This document shows, in pieces, positions 23,572 through 31,469 of a DNA stretch of 37,467 nt; positions within the stretch are counted from its first letter, which is position 1, and the number at the start of each line of letters is the position of its first letter. The DNA comes from Lachnospiraceae bacterium (GTDB taxonomy: Bacteria > Bacillota > Clostridia > Lachnospirales > Lachnospiraceae): positions 1 to 37,467 of the forward strand of contig JAFSXN010000099.1 of the NCBI GenBank assembly GCA_017444015.1. The letters are read 5' to 3'. The notes beneath the pieces were generated by a model. That model had not been told where the DNA came from. It saw only the letters and a list, made by a program, of their open reading frames with translations, and did no database searches. Made by a program: the position numbers and the translations under genes.

Positions 23572-24462
23572 ATGAATATCAGCGGTTTGAGCAATATAAA
23601 CACGTCCCACGCAATAAACAAGCAAAAAGCAGATTCAAGGAATATAGAAAAACCCGCATGGAATGGGAAAAAGGCGTTTACCTATTTGGAGGATATGGGA
23701 AAAGCCGGTATAGAATATGGTATCAAGGCGAAGCAATACTACACGTCAAAAACAGTTGTTGATGGTGAAATGTCAGTAGACGATCTGAAAAAGCAGATCA
23801 AAGAATGGTTTCCGGAATATACCTTGACAAGTTCTGAACCGAGAGATGTAGTCAAGGATAAGTATTATCTATATATTGATGACAGCCAGCTTAAGAAAAT
23901 GGCATCCGATCCGACATACAGGGGGCAGGTCTATGGGTTGATGGACAGGGAATATACGACCGGCCAAGAATACACACTTACATATAGTGACGGTGTAAAT
24001 AAGACCATGCATCTGACGGGAAGCGTTTTTTCACTAAGTGAAGCCAACAGAAAATATGCGGGTCCGGATGGCATACCTTATCATGGAAGCTGTACCAGCG
24101 ACAACAGTATATCGTCTTCAACCTCTCATGTACAAGTGAGAAGCCAGAGTTTCCTGTATGATCATCTTGATCCCGTAAAATCAGCCAGAAAGAGCCGAAC
24201 ACTTGTGGCCAGATCACAGGCTGAGAAATTAGCTGAAAAAAGAGCTGAAAAGAAGAAAATTGCTGCAAAAGAGACTAAGAAAGCTGAACAGAAGCGTTCG
24301 GATGAAAAGCGGGAAGCTAAGAGAATTGCGGAAAAAGAACATTTGGAAGAATTGTTGTCGGAAGATGCGGATATCTTTGATACAGATAAAGAACAGGATT
24401 CAGGATATTATGGGGCGTCAGCGCTGATAAAAGCCGGCGCAAAATTTGACGCAGCTGTATAG
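23572..24462 (+). CDS. Hypothetical protein, paralogue of the gene at 29243
   Basis: A 296-residue protein starting MNISGLSNINTS, with AAAGGAG seven bases before the ATG. There is no signal peptide or membrane segment. Residues 1-200 form the conserved part (KAFTYLEDMGKAGIEYG, WFPEYTLTSSEPRDVV, LYIDDSQLKKMASDP, GLMDREYTTGQEYTL, GPDGIPYHGSCTSDNS). Residues about 205-260 are a Lys/Glu/Ala-rich coiled coil, followed by an acidic tail. The minus-strand gene at 29243 is well over 80% identical up to the coiled coil. I do not recognise a named domain. The Asn-rich N-terminus resembles those of neighbouring putative flagellum-exported proteins; function unknown. Confidence 0.8.
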   Translation: MNISGLSNINTSHAINKQKADSRNIEKPAWNGKKAFTYLEDMGKAGIEYGIKAKQYYTSKTVVDGEMSVDDLKKQIKEWFPEYTLTSSEPRDVVKDKYYLYIDDSQLKKMASDPTYRGQVYGLMDREYTTGQEYTLTYSDGVNKTMHLTGSVFSLSEANRKYAGPDGIPYHGSCTSDNSISSSTSHVQVRSQSFLYDHLDPVKSARKSRTLVARSQAEKLAEKRAEKKKIAAKETKKAEQKRSDEKREAKRIAEKEHLEELLSEDADIFDTDKEQDSGYYGASALIKAGAKFDAAV

Positions 24463-24469
24463 AAATGAT

Positions 24470-24495
24470 AAAAGGATCGGGAAACCGATCCTTTT
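24470..24495. terminator. Bidirectional intrinsic terminator
   Basis: AAAAGGATCGG at 24470-24480 pairs perfectly with CCGATCCTTTT at 24485-24495 around a GAAA tetraloop. It separates the converging hypothetical and MerR-family genes. Confidence 0.9.
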
Positions 24496-24511
24496 GCTCA
24501 GTCATATCTGA

Positions 24512-25375
24512 TTATTTGTAAAACCCTTGCCCCGTATAAAACGCTTCTATCGCTTCTCCGATATATTTTGCGGATCCGTTCCCATAAACAGAATCTACAC
24601 CTTTTGCCAGTTCTTCATTCTCCTGATATCCTTTCGCAATATCCATTAAAAGCGGTCTTGCATCTACAACCTGATAAAGCTGTTTTGCGACAAAATCATA
24701 CTCACCGATCAGTTGCCGGACTTCAAATGAATTTACATTGGTTCCCTTCATATCTGCCAGTTTCTTTGAGATGCTTCCAATCCTCACCTGATATGCCGTG
24801 AACACCTCTGATTTTGGAGGATTCTTCAAAGATTCCTTTACAGCCTCCCTGCTTCCATACCACTCAACCACTTTTGCATAGTTCTTCTGAACCTTTTCAT
24901 CGGAAGCACCTTCTATCATATGCTTCTCCCACTCATGGATGCTGCCGTAACGGTCTATAAAGATCTGCTTCTGCGATTCATTCATATTTTGCAGCATTTC
25001 TGAAAACATAGCTCGAAGCTCCGTTTCATCAAATACCTTAAAGTCCATATCATGATCTCCTTTCAATATATTGTCAAAATTGGCAATAATACGCTCCAAT
25101 CTCTGTTTTTTCAAACAGAGCATTTCACGCTGCTTTGCCAAAACGCTGCTGCGATCAAGATCGGGATTATCCATAATGAGTTTAATATCCGCAAGCGGAA
25201 GCTCCAGCTCGCGAAACACCAGTATTTGTCCCAGCTTTTCTATGGCCTTATCGTCATAAAGCCGATATCCTGCTTCCGTTACTTCTGTGGGCTTAAAAAG
25301 TCCGATTTCATCATAGTAATGAAGCGTGCGCACTGAGATACCTGTAAGCTCCGAGACTTCTTTAACTGTTTTCAT
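24512..25375 (-). CDS. MerR-family regulator with TipAS-type ligand domain
   Basis: A 287-residue regulator. Residues 1-70 are the MerR winged helix (VKEVSELTGISVRTLHYYDEIGLFKPTEVTEAGYRLYDD), then a dimerisation coiled coil (about 80-110). Residues about 140-285 match the TipAS antibiotic-binding domain, with the WEKHMIEGASDEKV stretch. Proteins of this type bind peptide antibiotics or other drugs and activate promoters with an over-long spacer. Its own upstream region has exactly that (19-bp spacer), so it probably controls itself. No transport or resistance gene adjoins it, so further targets must lie elsewhere. Start ATG follows CAGGAGGAGAACCATA. Confidence 0.92.
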   Translation of the reverse strand: MKTVKEVSELTGISVRTLHYYDEIGLFKPTEVTEAGYRLYDDKAIEKLGQILVFRELELPLADIKLIMDNPDLDRSSVLAKQREMLCLKKQRLERIIANFDNILKGDHDMDFKVFDETELRAMFSEMLQNMNESQKQIFIDRYGSIHEWEKHMIEGASDEKVQKNYAKVVEWYGSREAVKESLKNPPKSEVFTAYQVRIGSISKKLADMKGTNVNSFEVRQLIGEYDFVAKQLYQVVDARPLLMDIAKGYQENEELAKGVDSVYGNGSAKYIGEAIEAFYTGQGFYK

Positions 25376-25406
25376 TATGGTTCTCCTCCTGTTTCTTGAT
25401 AAAGAT

Positions 25407-25437
25407 ATCCTAGTCTATCACGTAACGTAAGAGTCAA
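25407..25437 (-). promoter_or_regulatory. MerR-type promoter with 19-bp spacer
   Basis: On the minus strand, TTGACT (25432-25437) and TAGGAT (25407-25412) are separated by 19 bp. A near-perfect dyad, TTACGT-T-ACGTGA, lies in the spacer. This is the classic layout bent into activity by MerR regulators. Confidence 0.85.
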
Positions 25438-25536
25438 TAGAAATTTTCATCTTTTAATATACCATTAGAAAAGAGCGCAATCACTACCACAGAACGTCCT
25501 TTCGTGACATTTAACCGTCTGTTTATGACATTACCG

Positions 25537-25564
25537 TAAAGAAAAGGAAGAAGCGTGCCGATAT
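25537..25564 (+). promoter_or_regulatory. Sigma-28 (flagellar) promoter
   Basis: TAAA at 25537-25540, 16 bases, then GCCGATAT at 25557-25564. The -10 is a perfect match to the SigD/FliA consensus and the spacing falls in the known 14-16 range. It points at the hypothetical gene at 25696, leaving a leader of about 125 bases. Confidence 0.85.
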
Positions 25565-25590
25565 AGATGGCAAGTGAATAACGCAGGGAG

Positions 25591-25639
25591 GCGTGTATTT
25601 CAATGGATTGATTTCATGGGGAGGGATGCACGCTTTTTT
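25591..25639 (+). terminator. Terminator-like hairpin inside the leader
   Basis: GCGTGTAT at 25591-25598 pairs with ATGCACGC at 25626-25633 (one mismatch), followed by six T. It lies between the sigma-28 promoter and the ATG at 25696. The loop holds an inner CAA-TGGA-TTG hairpin and GGGGAGGG. It could act as an attenuator. Confidence 0.6.
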
Positions 25640-25695
25640 ATTGTAAAAATACGTTTTCGGCTCTTTACGACAGAGGAACCGCGGAAAGGAGTTGT

Positions 25696-27042
25696 ATGGC
25701 AGTAGCAGGAATGGGAATGTATCAGAGCAGCACTTCATTTTTTGGAATGTATACAAATGGGAAAGCTGTCGGTGCACGAGAAATCATAGAACAGAATATT
25801 ACGAACGGAAAAATCCAAAAGGCTATGGATGGTTATGAATTTATGAAGATACAGGGAGAACTCATCCGTAGAAATCAGGAAGAGGCTTCCAGAAATCAGA
25901 AATCGACAAAGGAAATGCTTTTGGAACAGGATCCTGCTGCGCCGGGCAGATGGTATACTTACGGAAGTGACAGCAGAAGGTATACGTTTGATGAGTTTTG
26001 CAAGCTTAGGGATGATATGTGGGCCAAAGAGCGTGCAAATGCCGGGATTCCTAAAAATGATTACCTTGAAATAGCAAATCAGTATTTGCAGGAAAAAGAA
26101 ATTGAAGAAGATCCTTTGGGGATGGGGTTTGCCCTGGCGGGAAATATGGGATATGGTATGTCGGCATCTCTTGTGACCTCGGATGCAAATAGTGATGTGA
26201 TAGTCAGGGTTAAGGTAGCTCAGGGAGGCGGCGTGAATGAGACGGTTGATGTCAATTTGTCTGAATTTGATCCGAAGAATGCTACGGCCGTTGAGATGTT
26301 CGCATATTGTCAGTACCAGGATGCGATCGGCGGAGGGTCAGACTATAAATGGGGAAGCTGGAATGCGGTCAAAACAGCCGTTTCGCCTGCAGATGGTTTG
26401 AACTTCGGTTCTCTTGATAATATCATGAATGAGAAAAGAAACTGGACCGGGGCACTGGCAGGAGCAAAGACAACCATGGAGAATCAGAAAACCGGTGAAA
26501 CTTTAACTGCGGCGGATCTCTTAAGAATGTTTGAGGAACAGAATAAACTGACAGCCGAGGAATTAAAGCAAGAGGATGACTGGCGCAGCATGTCGGAGGA
26601 TGACTGGGATAAGCTGTTATCAGGAGTAGATGAGTATATTGATGCGTATAAGGCGGATATCCGGGAGAGAGTGAAGAAACAGCTGGAGGCGGCGCAAAAG
26701 GCTGCTCTGGCGGCAGATCCGGAAATGAAATCCACAGCCGCCAAGGAAGCAGCTCTCTCGGTGGCTGCCAGCGGATTTGATAGTGGAAGTCCTTCAGAAG
26801 GAAAGGCATCCGAGGAGCCGATAAGCGAAGCTCCCGGTACAGAGCATGAAAAGAACTGGACACGCTCGCTTAAAACGGATGATCAGGTAGTCCTGCGTAC
26901 CGCAAAGGAGGCTCAGACTATGGAGAGCATGACTATGAACAGAATAGCGGAAATAACAATCTCAGAAGTGGCTGCATATGAATCGCATAACGGTGTTTCC
27001 ACATGGTATAGAAGAGATAGAAGATTTATGAATTTTGCGTGA
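25696..27042 (+). CDS. Hypothetical protein with sigma-28 promoter (448 aa)
   Basis: A 448-residue protein with no signal peptide or clear membrane segment. It starts MAVAGMGMYQSSTSFFGMY, a Gly/Ser/Met-rich stretch like other exported axial proteins. Then come a charged segment (about 60-150), a Gly-rich central part (GFALAGNMGYGMSASLVTS, about 155-175), a stretch of about 270-320 with repeated acidic helices (SEDDWDKLL), and an Ala/Lys-rich coiled coil. No known domain was recognised. AAAGGAG lies six bases before the ATG. The strong flagellar promoter upstream places it in the motility regulon. A secreted or filament-associated role is inferred only from that and from the N-terminus. Confidence 0.8.
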   Translation: MAVAGMGMYQSSTSFFGMYTNGKAVGAREIIEQNITNGKIQKAMDGYEFMKIQGELIRRNQEEASRNQKSTKEMLLEQDPAAPGRWYTYGSDSRRYTFDEFCKLRDDMWAKERANAGIPKNDYLEIANQYLQEKEIEEDPLGMGFALAGNMGYGMSASLVTSDANSDVIVRVKVAQGGGVNETVDVNLSEFDPKNATAVEMFAYCQYQDAIGGGSDYKWGSWNAVKTAVSPADGLNFGSLDNIMNEKRNWTGALAGAKTTMENQKTGETLTAADLLRMFEEQNKLTAEELKQEDDWRSMSEDDWDKLLSGVDEYIDAYKADIRERVKKQLEAAQKAALAADPEMKSTAAKEAALSVAASGFDSGSPSEGKASEEPISEAPGTEHEKNWTRSLKTDDQVVLRTAKEAQTMESMTMNRIAEITISEVAAYESHNGVSTWYRRDRRFMNFA

Positions 27043-27067
27043 GATACACAGGTTTCTGTACGTTAGG

Positions 27068-27771
27068 CTATGATTTCGCTATCCCTTCTTCCCGCCTATG
27101 CCTCACGGCATAAGCCTTGGAGATCTTACCAAGCGTTTTCAACTTTTCCTCTGGCTTAATATCGCATTTCTTTTCAAACTCCCGTATCCAAGCCGTATCC
27201 TCTTCCCTATATGGATCCTTGAGAAAGCGTCTTATGAATCTTGATAGCTGGCTTCGGAACGTCCAGGCGAGGTCTGCAGCCTTATTGACAGCATCAAAAT
27301 CTTTAACAGTTTGTGACGCATCTGTTATTCCCATCAGGTACCTTAAAATCAACACATCAGCAAAGGTAAAAGGCATTACATCATCTTCAAATTGGAGAAG
27401 CGACATATACGGCCCGCCCTGCTTTGTGTCGTCTGTCACTAGAGAGTATGCTCCTAATGTCTGTGCCAGAGAAATCGCATAGACTTCTCCTAAATCACTG
27501 ACTCCATATAAGAGTCTGTTTTCCTTGAAGTTATTCTCAAAAATCTTATATACTGCCAGATCTTTTAACTTTTGATCTGTGTATATTTCTATTTTACCCG
27601 ATGCAATATCAGCATCAACCGCTTTAAGCACATCCCTTCCGTGATTTTCAAGTTCTATGTTCCGGATCTGCGCGTATATAAATACACCCTCATCAAAACA
27701 TCAAACAACACACTCTGGAGTCCCGCCTTGTAGAGGTGTATGATCACATTTGTATCTAAAGAGGCTCTCAA
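27068..27771 (-). pseudogene. PIN-domain protein gene broken by a one-base frameshift
   Basis: The reading frame begins at TTG 27771 (AGGAGG upstream), overlapping the ImmA-type gene's stop, and encodes LRASLDTNVIIHLYKAG, the canonical PIN start with its first aspartate. At the AAAA run 27695-27698 (TTTT on the coding strand) the frame is lost. Adding one T would continue into DEGVFIYAQIRNIELENHG and on through an open frame to 27068, including SDLGEVYAISLA and VTDD, which supply further acidic residues of the PIN site. The intact product would be about 234 residues and a likely RNase toxin or effector of the XRE-ImmA cassette. The downstream part alone (from about 27631) lacks the first catalytic aspartate. 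A sequencing error or programmed slippage is possible. Confidence 0.8.
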
Positions 27772-28586
27772 TCTTCCAGACCTCCTATCAGATCATCCAG
27801 ATCATCATCTTCCTCCGGGAATTCCACGAGTCTATCACTTATATCTTCTATGGTAAGCTGATAGCATTCCAGTACCTTTTCCAAAGTCTCCCTGGGGATC
27901 GCATTATGGTTATAATTATATATAACATAATCGATATACTCGTATGGAATGGCTATTTCATTACCCGCAATATTTAATCGCGAATTGCCGCCAATACTCT
28001 TTAGAAGATTTCCTACCCGTTTCTCAGTCCTCTCCGTTTCCAGTTGTGTTTTCTGCTGTCCGTCAATCTTCCCCAAGTACTCAAGCCTGTTCAGTGCCAC
28101 ATCATAGCTGACATTAAACTCAGACATAATTCTCGCTATATCCATACCAGATAATCCGTTCTTCTCAAAATCAGGTAGTTCCAGATCAATAAAGCGCTCT
28201 ATCTCATCTGATGGCATCAGCAAACAGGCCGCAAAATAATTCGCTTCCTGTTCCTTTTCATCTCCACTGCCTCCGGCGATTGTTGCATTATTATCAATAA
28301 ATGGCTGCTCCCCATTAAGGTGAAGCATAGCGTGTCCTATTTCGTGGGCCAACGTAAAGATTTCTCTGGAAAGCCTGATGCTGGTATTAATAAAGATGAC
28401 GATATCATCATCCTTTTTCAAAGCAAAACCAAGATCCCCATTCTCTCCAAGAGGATATCTGAGCAGCTTATACCCTATACGATCACATTCCTTGAACAGA
28501 TCTATAATCCCGTATCGGCTGATCTTACACTTTTCGCGAAAGGAATCTGCCTGTATCCTTATTTCCCTTTTCCTACTGCCAAGCAT
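27768..28586 (-). CDS. ImmA/IrrE-family metallopeptidase
   Basis: A 272-residue protein with the zinc-protease motif FTLAHEIGHAMLHL at about residues 80-93, followed by the third-ligand region EKEQEANYFAACLLMP. This is the ImmA/IrrE domain (DUF955). Such proteases cleave or inactivate a partner XRE repressor, and that partner is encoded 12 bp upstream. The C-terminal ~80 residues are acidic and end DDLDDLIGGLED, running into the PIN gene by overlap. AAGGAGG precedes the ATG. The three genes make an XRE-ImmA-PIN cassette, seen widely in mobile elements and toxin-antitoxin-like loci. Confidence 0.9.
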   Translation of the reverse strand: MLGSRKREIRIQADSFREKCKISRYGIIDLFKECDRIGYKLLRYPLGENGDLGFALKKDDDIVIFINTSIRLSREIFTLAHEIGHAMLHLNGEQPFIDNNATIAGGSGDEKEQEANYFAACLLMPSDEIERFIDLELPDFEKNGLSGMDIARIMSEFNVSYDVALNRLEYLGKIDGQQKTQLETERTEKRVGNLLKSIGGNSRLNIAGNEIAIPYEYIDYVIYNYNHNAIPRETLEKVLECYQLTIEDISDRLVEFPEEDDDLDDLIGGLED

Positions 28587-28598
28587 AGAAATTCCTCC

Positions 28599-28931
28599 TT
28601 ATACCCTGTTTCTATGTTGTAATCTCGAGTACATATGCTTATTTGCGTAGAAAAGATCCAGCATTTCAAAAATCTTCTCAGAAGAATTTCCATCCGTCCC
28701 TGCACGATACGCTACTTCAGGTTCTTCATCAAGAACCCTGGTTATATCACCAACAGTCACATCCAGCATTTCCGCTATTTTCGCAAGGATGTCAAGTGTA
28801 ATACTATTGGTACCGTTCTCAACACGGGCATACTTTTGTCTGCTGATCCCAAGATGATCTGCAACTTGTTCCTGTGTATAATTTTTTGCTGTCCTCAAAG
28901 CCTTTATACGGCTACCCAGTAATGCGTTCAT
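28599..28931 (-). CDS. XRE-family helix-turn-helix regulator
   Basis: A 110-residue protein. The N-terminal helix-turn-helix (LGSRIKALRTAKNYTQEQVADHLGISR... VENGTNSITLDILAKIAEMLDV) is a textbook XRE/Cro domain, followed by a short C-terminal arm. I take the ATG at 28931, six bases after AGGAGGG; an ATG at 28937 abuts the ribosome binding site. The perfect 8-bp inverted repeat at 28989-29010 just upstream of its promoter is the likely operator. It should repress the cassette until the adjacent ImmA-type protease acts. Confidence 0.92.
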   Translation of the reverse strand: MNALLGSRIKALRTAKNYTQEQVADHLGISRQKYARVENGTNSITLDILAKIAEMLDVTVGDITRVLDEEPEVAYRAGTDGNSSEKIFEMLDLFYANKHMYSRLQHRNRV

Positions 28932-28955
28932 GTCCATCCCTCCTTTTCTGATTTT

Positions 28956-29010
28956 ATTGTATCACGGATCAGAGCGATGTCAACAAAGAATGTTATGATT
29001 TTATAACATT
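28956..29010 (-). promoter_or_regulatory. Promoter and operator of the XRE-ImmA-PIN cassette
   Basis: Minus-strand TTGACA (28978-28983) and TACAAT (28956-28961) are 16 bp apart. AATGTTAT at 28989-28996 and ATAACATT at 29003-29010 form a perfect inverted repeat just upstream of the -35. The remaining 160 bp up to the repeat at 29174 shows no gene. Confidence 0.85.
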
Positions 29011-29173
29011 AGTTTTCTTGCATGTTCCGTTTCTATCCCATTTGATCCCTTTAAGACCCCCGTCTTCTATTTCGCGATTTTTCTACTTAAAGTACCTTTT
29101 ATGGCTTATTTACGTTTTCATCTTTACTATCAGCGGTAGCTGCAAACAAAAAAACAGGCACTATCTGCGAATT

Positions 29174-29277
29174 TATACTGGTTAACGATTTTCGTTGCCG
29201 ATCAACCGGACTCGCAAACGCAATTCCAGTACGTTTACTTTATCAAAAACGGCAATTAATTGCGTTCGCGAGTATAA
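29174..29277. repeat. 104-bp palindromic repeat, copy 1
   Basis: Begins TATACTGG and ends GAGTATAA, with an internal stem of 16-bp arms, ACTCGCAAACGCAATT and AATTGCGTTCGCGAGT (one mismatch). It differs from the copy at 35732-35835 at only five of 104 positions. There is no coding capacity of its own. It overlaps the 3' end of the gene at 29243, supplying that gene's last codons and stop. Confidence 0.9.
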
Positions 29278-30076
29278 GGCCTTTTACAGTAACTTTAAAA
29301 AGCAGGCGGTCGTATTCCGCGATCCTCCTGGCTTTCCGCTTTTCATCCAATCGTTTCTGTTCTGCTTTTTTAGCCTCTTTTTCCGCAGCTTTCTTCTTTT
29401 CAGCCCTTTTTTCTGCTAATTTCTCAGCCTGTGATCTGGCTGCAAGTGTTCGGCTTTGTCCGGCTGATCTTACGGGATCAAGATGATCATACAGGAAGCT
29501 CTGGCTCCTTACCTGTATGTGAGAAGCTGAAGACGATATGCTGTTGTCGCTGGTACAGCTTCCATGATAAGGTATGCCATCCGGACCGGCATATTTTCTG
29601 TTGGCTTCACTGAGCGAAAAAACACTCCCTGTCAGATGCATGGTCTTGTTTACACCGTCGCTATATGTAAGTGTATATTCCTGGCCGGTCGTATATTCCC
29701 TGTCCATCAATCCATAGACTTGCCCCCGGTATGCCGGATTGGATGCCATTTCCTTAAGCTGGCTGTCATCAATATAGAGATAATGCTTACCATGGACTAC
29801 ATCCCTCGGTTCAGAACTTGTCAGGGTATATTCCGGAAACCATTCCTTGATCTGCTTTTTCAGATCATCTACTGACATTTCCCCATCAGAGACGGTTTTT
29901 GACGTATAGTATTGCTTCGCCTTGATACCATACTCTATACCGGCTTTTCCCATATCTTCCAAACAGGTAAACGCCTTCTTCCCGTTCCATGCAGGTTTTT
30001 CTATACTCCTTGAATCTGCTTTTTTCTTGTTGATTACGTTGGATGTGTTTATATTGCTCAAACCATTGATATTCAT
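29243..30076 (-). CDS. Hypothetical protein, paralogue of 23572 with replaced C-terminus
   Basis: A 277-residue protein, close to the 296-residue plus-strand paralogue up to the coiled coil (KKAEQKRLDEKRKARRIAE). After that, homology stops. The remaining ~20 codons read through a terminator-like GACCGCCTGCTTTTT sequence and into the 104-bp repeat, ending ILANAINCRF, so the acidic tail of the paralogue (YYGASALIKAGAKFDAAV at its end) is missing. The ATG at 30076 follows AAAGGAG by seven bases, exactly as in the paralogue. It lies 40 bp behind the FlxA-like gene on the same strand, so they are probably co-transcribed. Function unknown. Confidence 0.75.
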   Translation of the reverse strand: MNINGLSNINTSNVINKKKADSRSIEKPAWNGKKAFTCLEDMGKAGIEYGIKAKQYYTSKTVSDGEMSVDDLKKQIKEWFPEYTLTSSEPRDVVHGKHYLYIDDSQLKEMASNPAYRGQVYGLMDREYTTGQEYTLTYSDGVNKTMHLTGSVFSLSEANRKYAGPDGIPYHGSCTSDNSISSSASHIQVRSQSFLYDHLDPVRSAGQSRTLAARSQAEKLAEKRAEKKKAAEKEAKKAEQKRLDEKRKARRIAEYDRLLFKVTVKGLILANAINCRF

Positions 30077-30116
30077 AACCATACTCCTTTATATTCTAAT
30101 AAACTATACATATTCA

Positions 30117-30944
30117 TCACACCTTCACATCCACATTATTTCCGGCAGGTTCATTGGTTCCGTTGCTGACCGTAATTCCTTCCGAAACCACATCAACAGA
30201 CTCGTATCTCACGGGCTCAGCTGTATTATCGGTATCCACTGTAGCAACATCAGATCGCGCACCCAGCTTCTGATCAAACTGATCGGCCTTATCCTTGTCC
30301 TCGGTCTGATCCTGCCTGTTAACCTTTTTATCTGCCTCGCGATCATCTTCAGCAGCTTCCTTCAGGTCCTTTTCAGTCTTGGAAAGGATCTCCATCTGCG
30401 ATGATGTTATATCCTGAACCTTCGCTTCCACGTCGGCCAGTTCTTCCCTTTTCCTTGTCGTATCTCCGCCTCTGGCCCCATCCAGTTTGATCTCGGACTC
30501 TAAAACCCCGGCTCTTCCTTCCATCTCAGACTTCACAGCTCCCTGCGCCTTTACCTGATGCATGGATGAATCGGCAGAAATAATAGCCTGCATACTCGCA
30601 CTCGATATACCGGCACTACCCTTTTGGGCCTGAGCAGTCTGCCTGTTGCCTCCCAGCATATCATCCAAAGAGGAGCCGCTTTTCTGCTGATTCTCTTTTC
30701 TCTGCTCGATCTGATGCTGCCTAAGCTGATTCTGCAGATCGCTGATCTGCTGTTGGATCTCCTGACGTTTCTTCATCTTCTCTTCCAGAGACATCTCCTT
30801 ATTTTCGCCAAGCTCCTGCATCTGCTTCTGGGCATTTGCAATTTGGTTCTGAAGATCCTTGCTGACGGCATCCGTGCCCTGGTTCATTTTCATCTGGAGT
30901 GCGGGTACGCCTGTTCTGTTCCCGTTAATACTATTTACATCCAT
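30117..30944 (-). CDS. FlxA-like coiled-coil protein
   Basis: A 275-residue protein, starting MDVNSINGNRTGV, without a signal peptide. Residues about 25-90 form a long Gln/Glu/Lys coiled coil (LQNQIANAQKQMQELGEN... RQEIQQQISDLQNQLRQHQIEQR) that resembles FlxA-like proteins, a family named after a flagellar-regulon gene. The SLDDMLGG motif follows, then a second charged helical region (about 150-235) and an Asn/Val-rich tail. AAGGAGGG precedes the ATG at 30944. The leader carries a GGA-loop palindrome as in three other genes here. Placement in a flagellar regulon is inferred from family and leader. Confidence 0.7.
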   Translation of the reverse strand: MDVNSINGNRTGVPALQMKMNQGTDAVSKDLQNQIANAQKQMQELGENKEMSLEEKMKKRQEIQQQISDLQNQLRQHQIEQRKENQQKSGSSLDDMLGGNRQTAQAQKGSAGISSASMQAIISADSSMHQVKAQGAVKSEMEGRAGVLESEIKLDGARGGDTTRKREELADVEAKVQDITSSQMEILSKTEKDLKEAAEDDREADKKVNRQDQTEDKDKADQFDQKLGARSDVATVDTDNTAEPVRYESVDVVSEGITVSNGTNEPAGNNVDVKV

Positions 30945-31015
30945 GCTGTTTCCCTCCTTGCAATTCATTCCTGAAATCCATTTGATATCTATGACAAAAT
31001 GCACATTCTCATTTA
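30945..31015 (-). promoter_or_regulatory. Leader of the FlxA-like gene with GGA-loop palindrome
   Basis: On the coding strand TCAAATGGATTTCA (30972-30985) places TGGA between AAA and TTT arms and is followed by a second GGA (CAGGAAT), 12 bases before the AAGGAGG site. The stretch AAATGGATTTCAGGAAT is identical in the leader at 34824. TAAA at 31012-31015 followed by TTTTGTC at 30993-30999 matches the arrangement upstream of 23572. Confidence 0.55.
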
Positions 31016-31283
31016 CTATCATTTTCGGATGCAAATATCCCAAAATAAACCCCCATGAAGTGAACGGTATATTTATCGATGTAAACGGTCAATCACTGCT
31101 CTGAAATCATTAATCGGCGTAATCTCCGGCAGAAAAATTAGCTCATGGATGGATGACAGCAGAATATAGAAATCCGTATCAGGCCTTTCAAAGAAACCAG
31201 AGAACCGGAAATTATAGAGGAATGTTACTACAACGTTCTGCCTCAGATAGTTCGTTGCAACATACATAGTCGTTCATCTTTTC
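31016..31283. other. Gap with no supported gene
   Basis: A 64-codon minus-strand frame (31073-31267) exists but has no ribosome binding site and no recognisable domain. The plus-strand pieces TGAACGGT (31060) and TAAACGGT (31082) resemble the GTGAACGG core of the modules at 21881 and 35587 but lack the rest. Confidence 0.4.
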
Positions 31284-31312
31284 TTGAATAATTCACGTTT
31301 ACGTGATAAGAT
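31284..31312 (+). promoter_or_regulatory. Sigma-A promoter with palindromic operator
   Basis: TTGAAT at 31284-31289 and TAAGAT at 31307-31312 are 17 bp apart. The spacer holds a perfect palindrome, TCACGT-TT-ACGTGA (31293-31306). It would drive the XRE remnant and the antitoxin gene behind it. Confidence 0.75.
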
Positions 31313-31335
31313 AAAAATGTTTTTGGATGTATACT

Positions 31336-31386
31336 ATGGCAGTAAGCTATAAGAAATTATTTCATCTTATGATTGATGTGGAGTAG
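31336..31386 (+). pseudogene. Remnant of an XRE-family regulator
   Basis: Sixteen codons, MAVSYKKLFHLMIDVE then stop. The start is the typical N-terminus of a small Cro/C1-type regulator family in Firmicutes (MAxSYKKLxxLLID...), whose proteins normally run to about 65-75 residues. The promoter and palindromic operator upstream are intact, so this appears to be the truncated autoregulator of a lost operon. Confidence 0.5.
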
Positions 31387-31469
31387 ATAATATCCTTAAA
31401 TTTGTGCCAGACGAGGCAAATAATTAATCTTAACATAGTTGGAAACGTACAATTATGAAAGGAGATATA

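Noticed and set aside
29012-29173. Possible c-di-GMP or other riboswitch near the XRE promoter (GACGGGGGTC and GCAAAC pieces)
   Set aside because: The conserved cores and pairing of known riboswitch classes are not present in order; only isolated short matches.
31073-31267. Minus-strand 64-codon frame ending in RAVIDRLHR
   Set aside because: No ribosome binding site, no family resemblance, and it overlaps the gap between a regulator leader and an operator. Kept only as a gap note.
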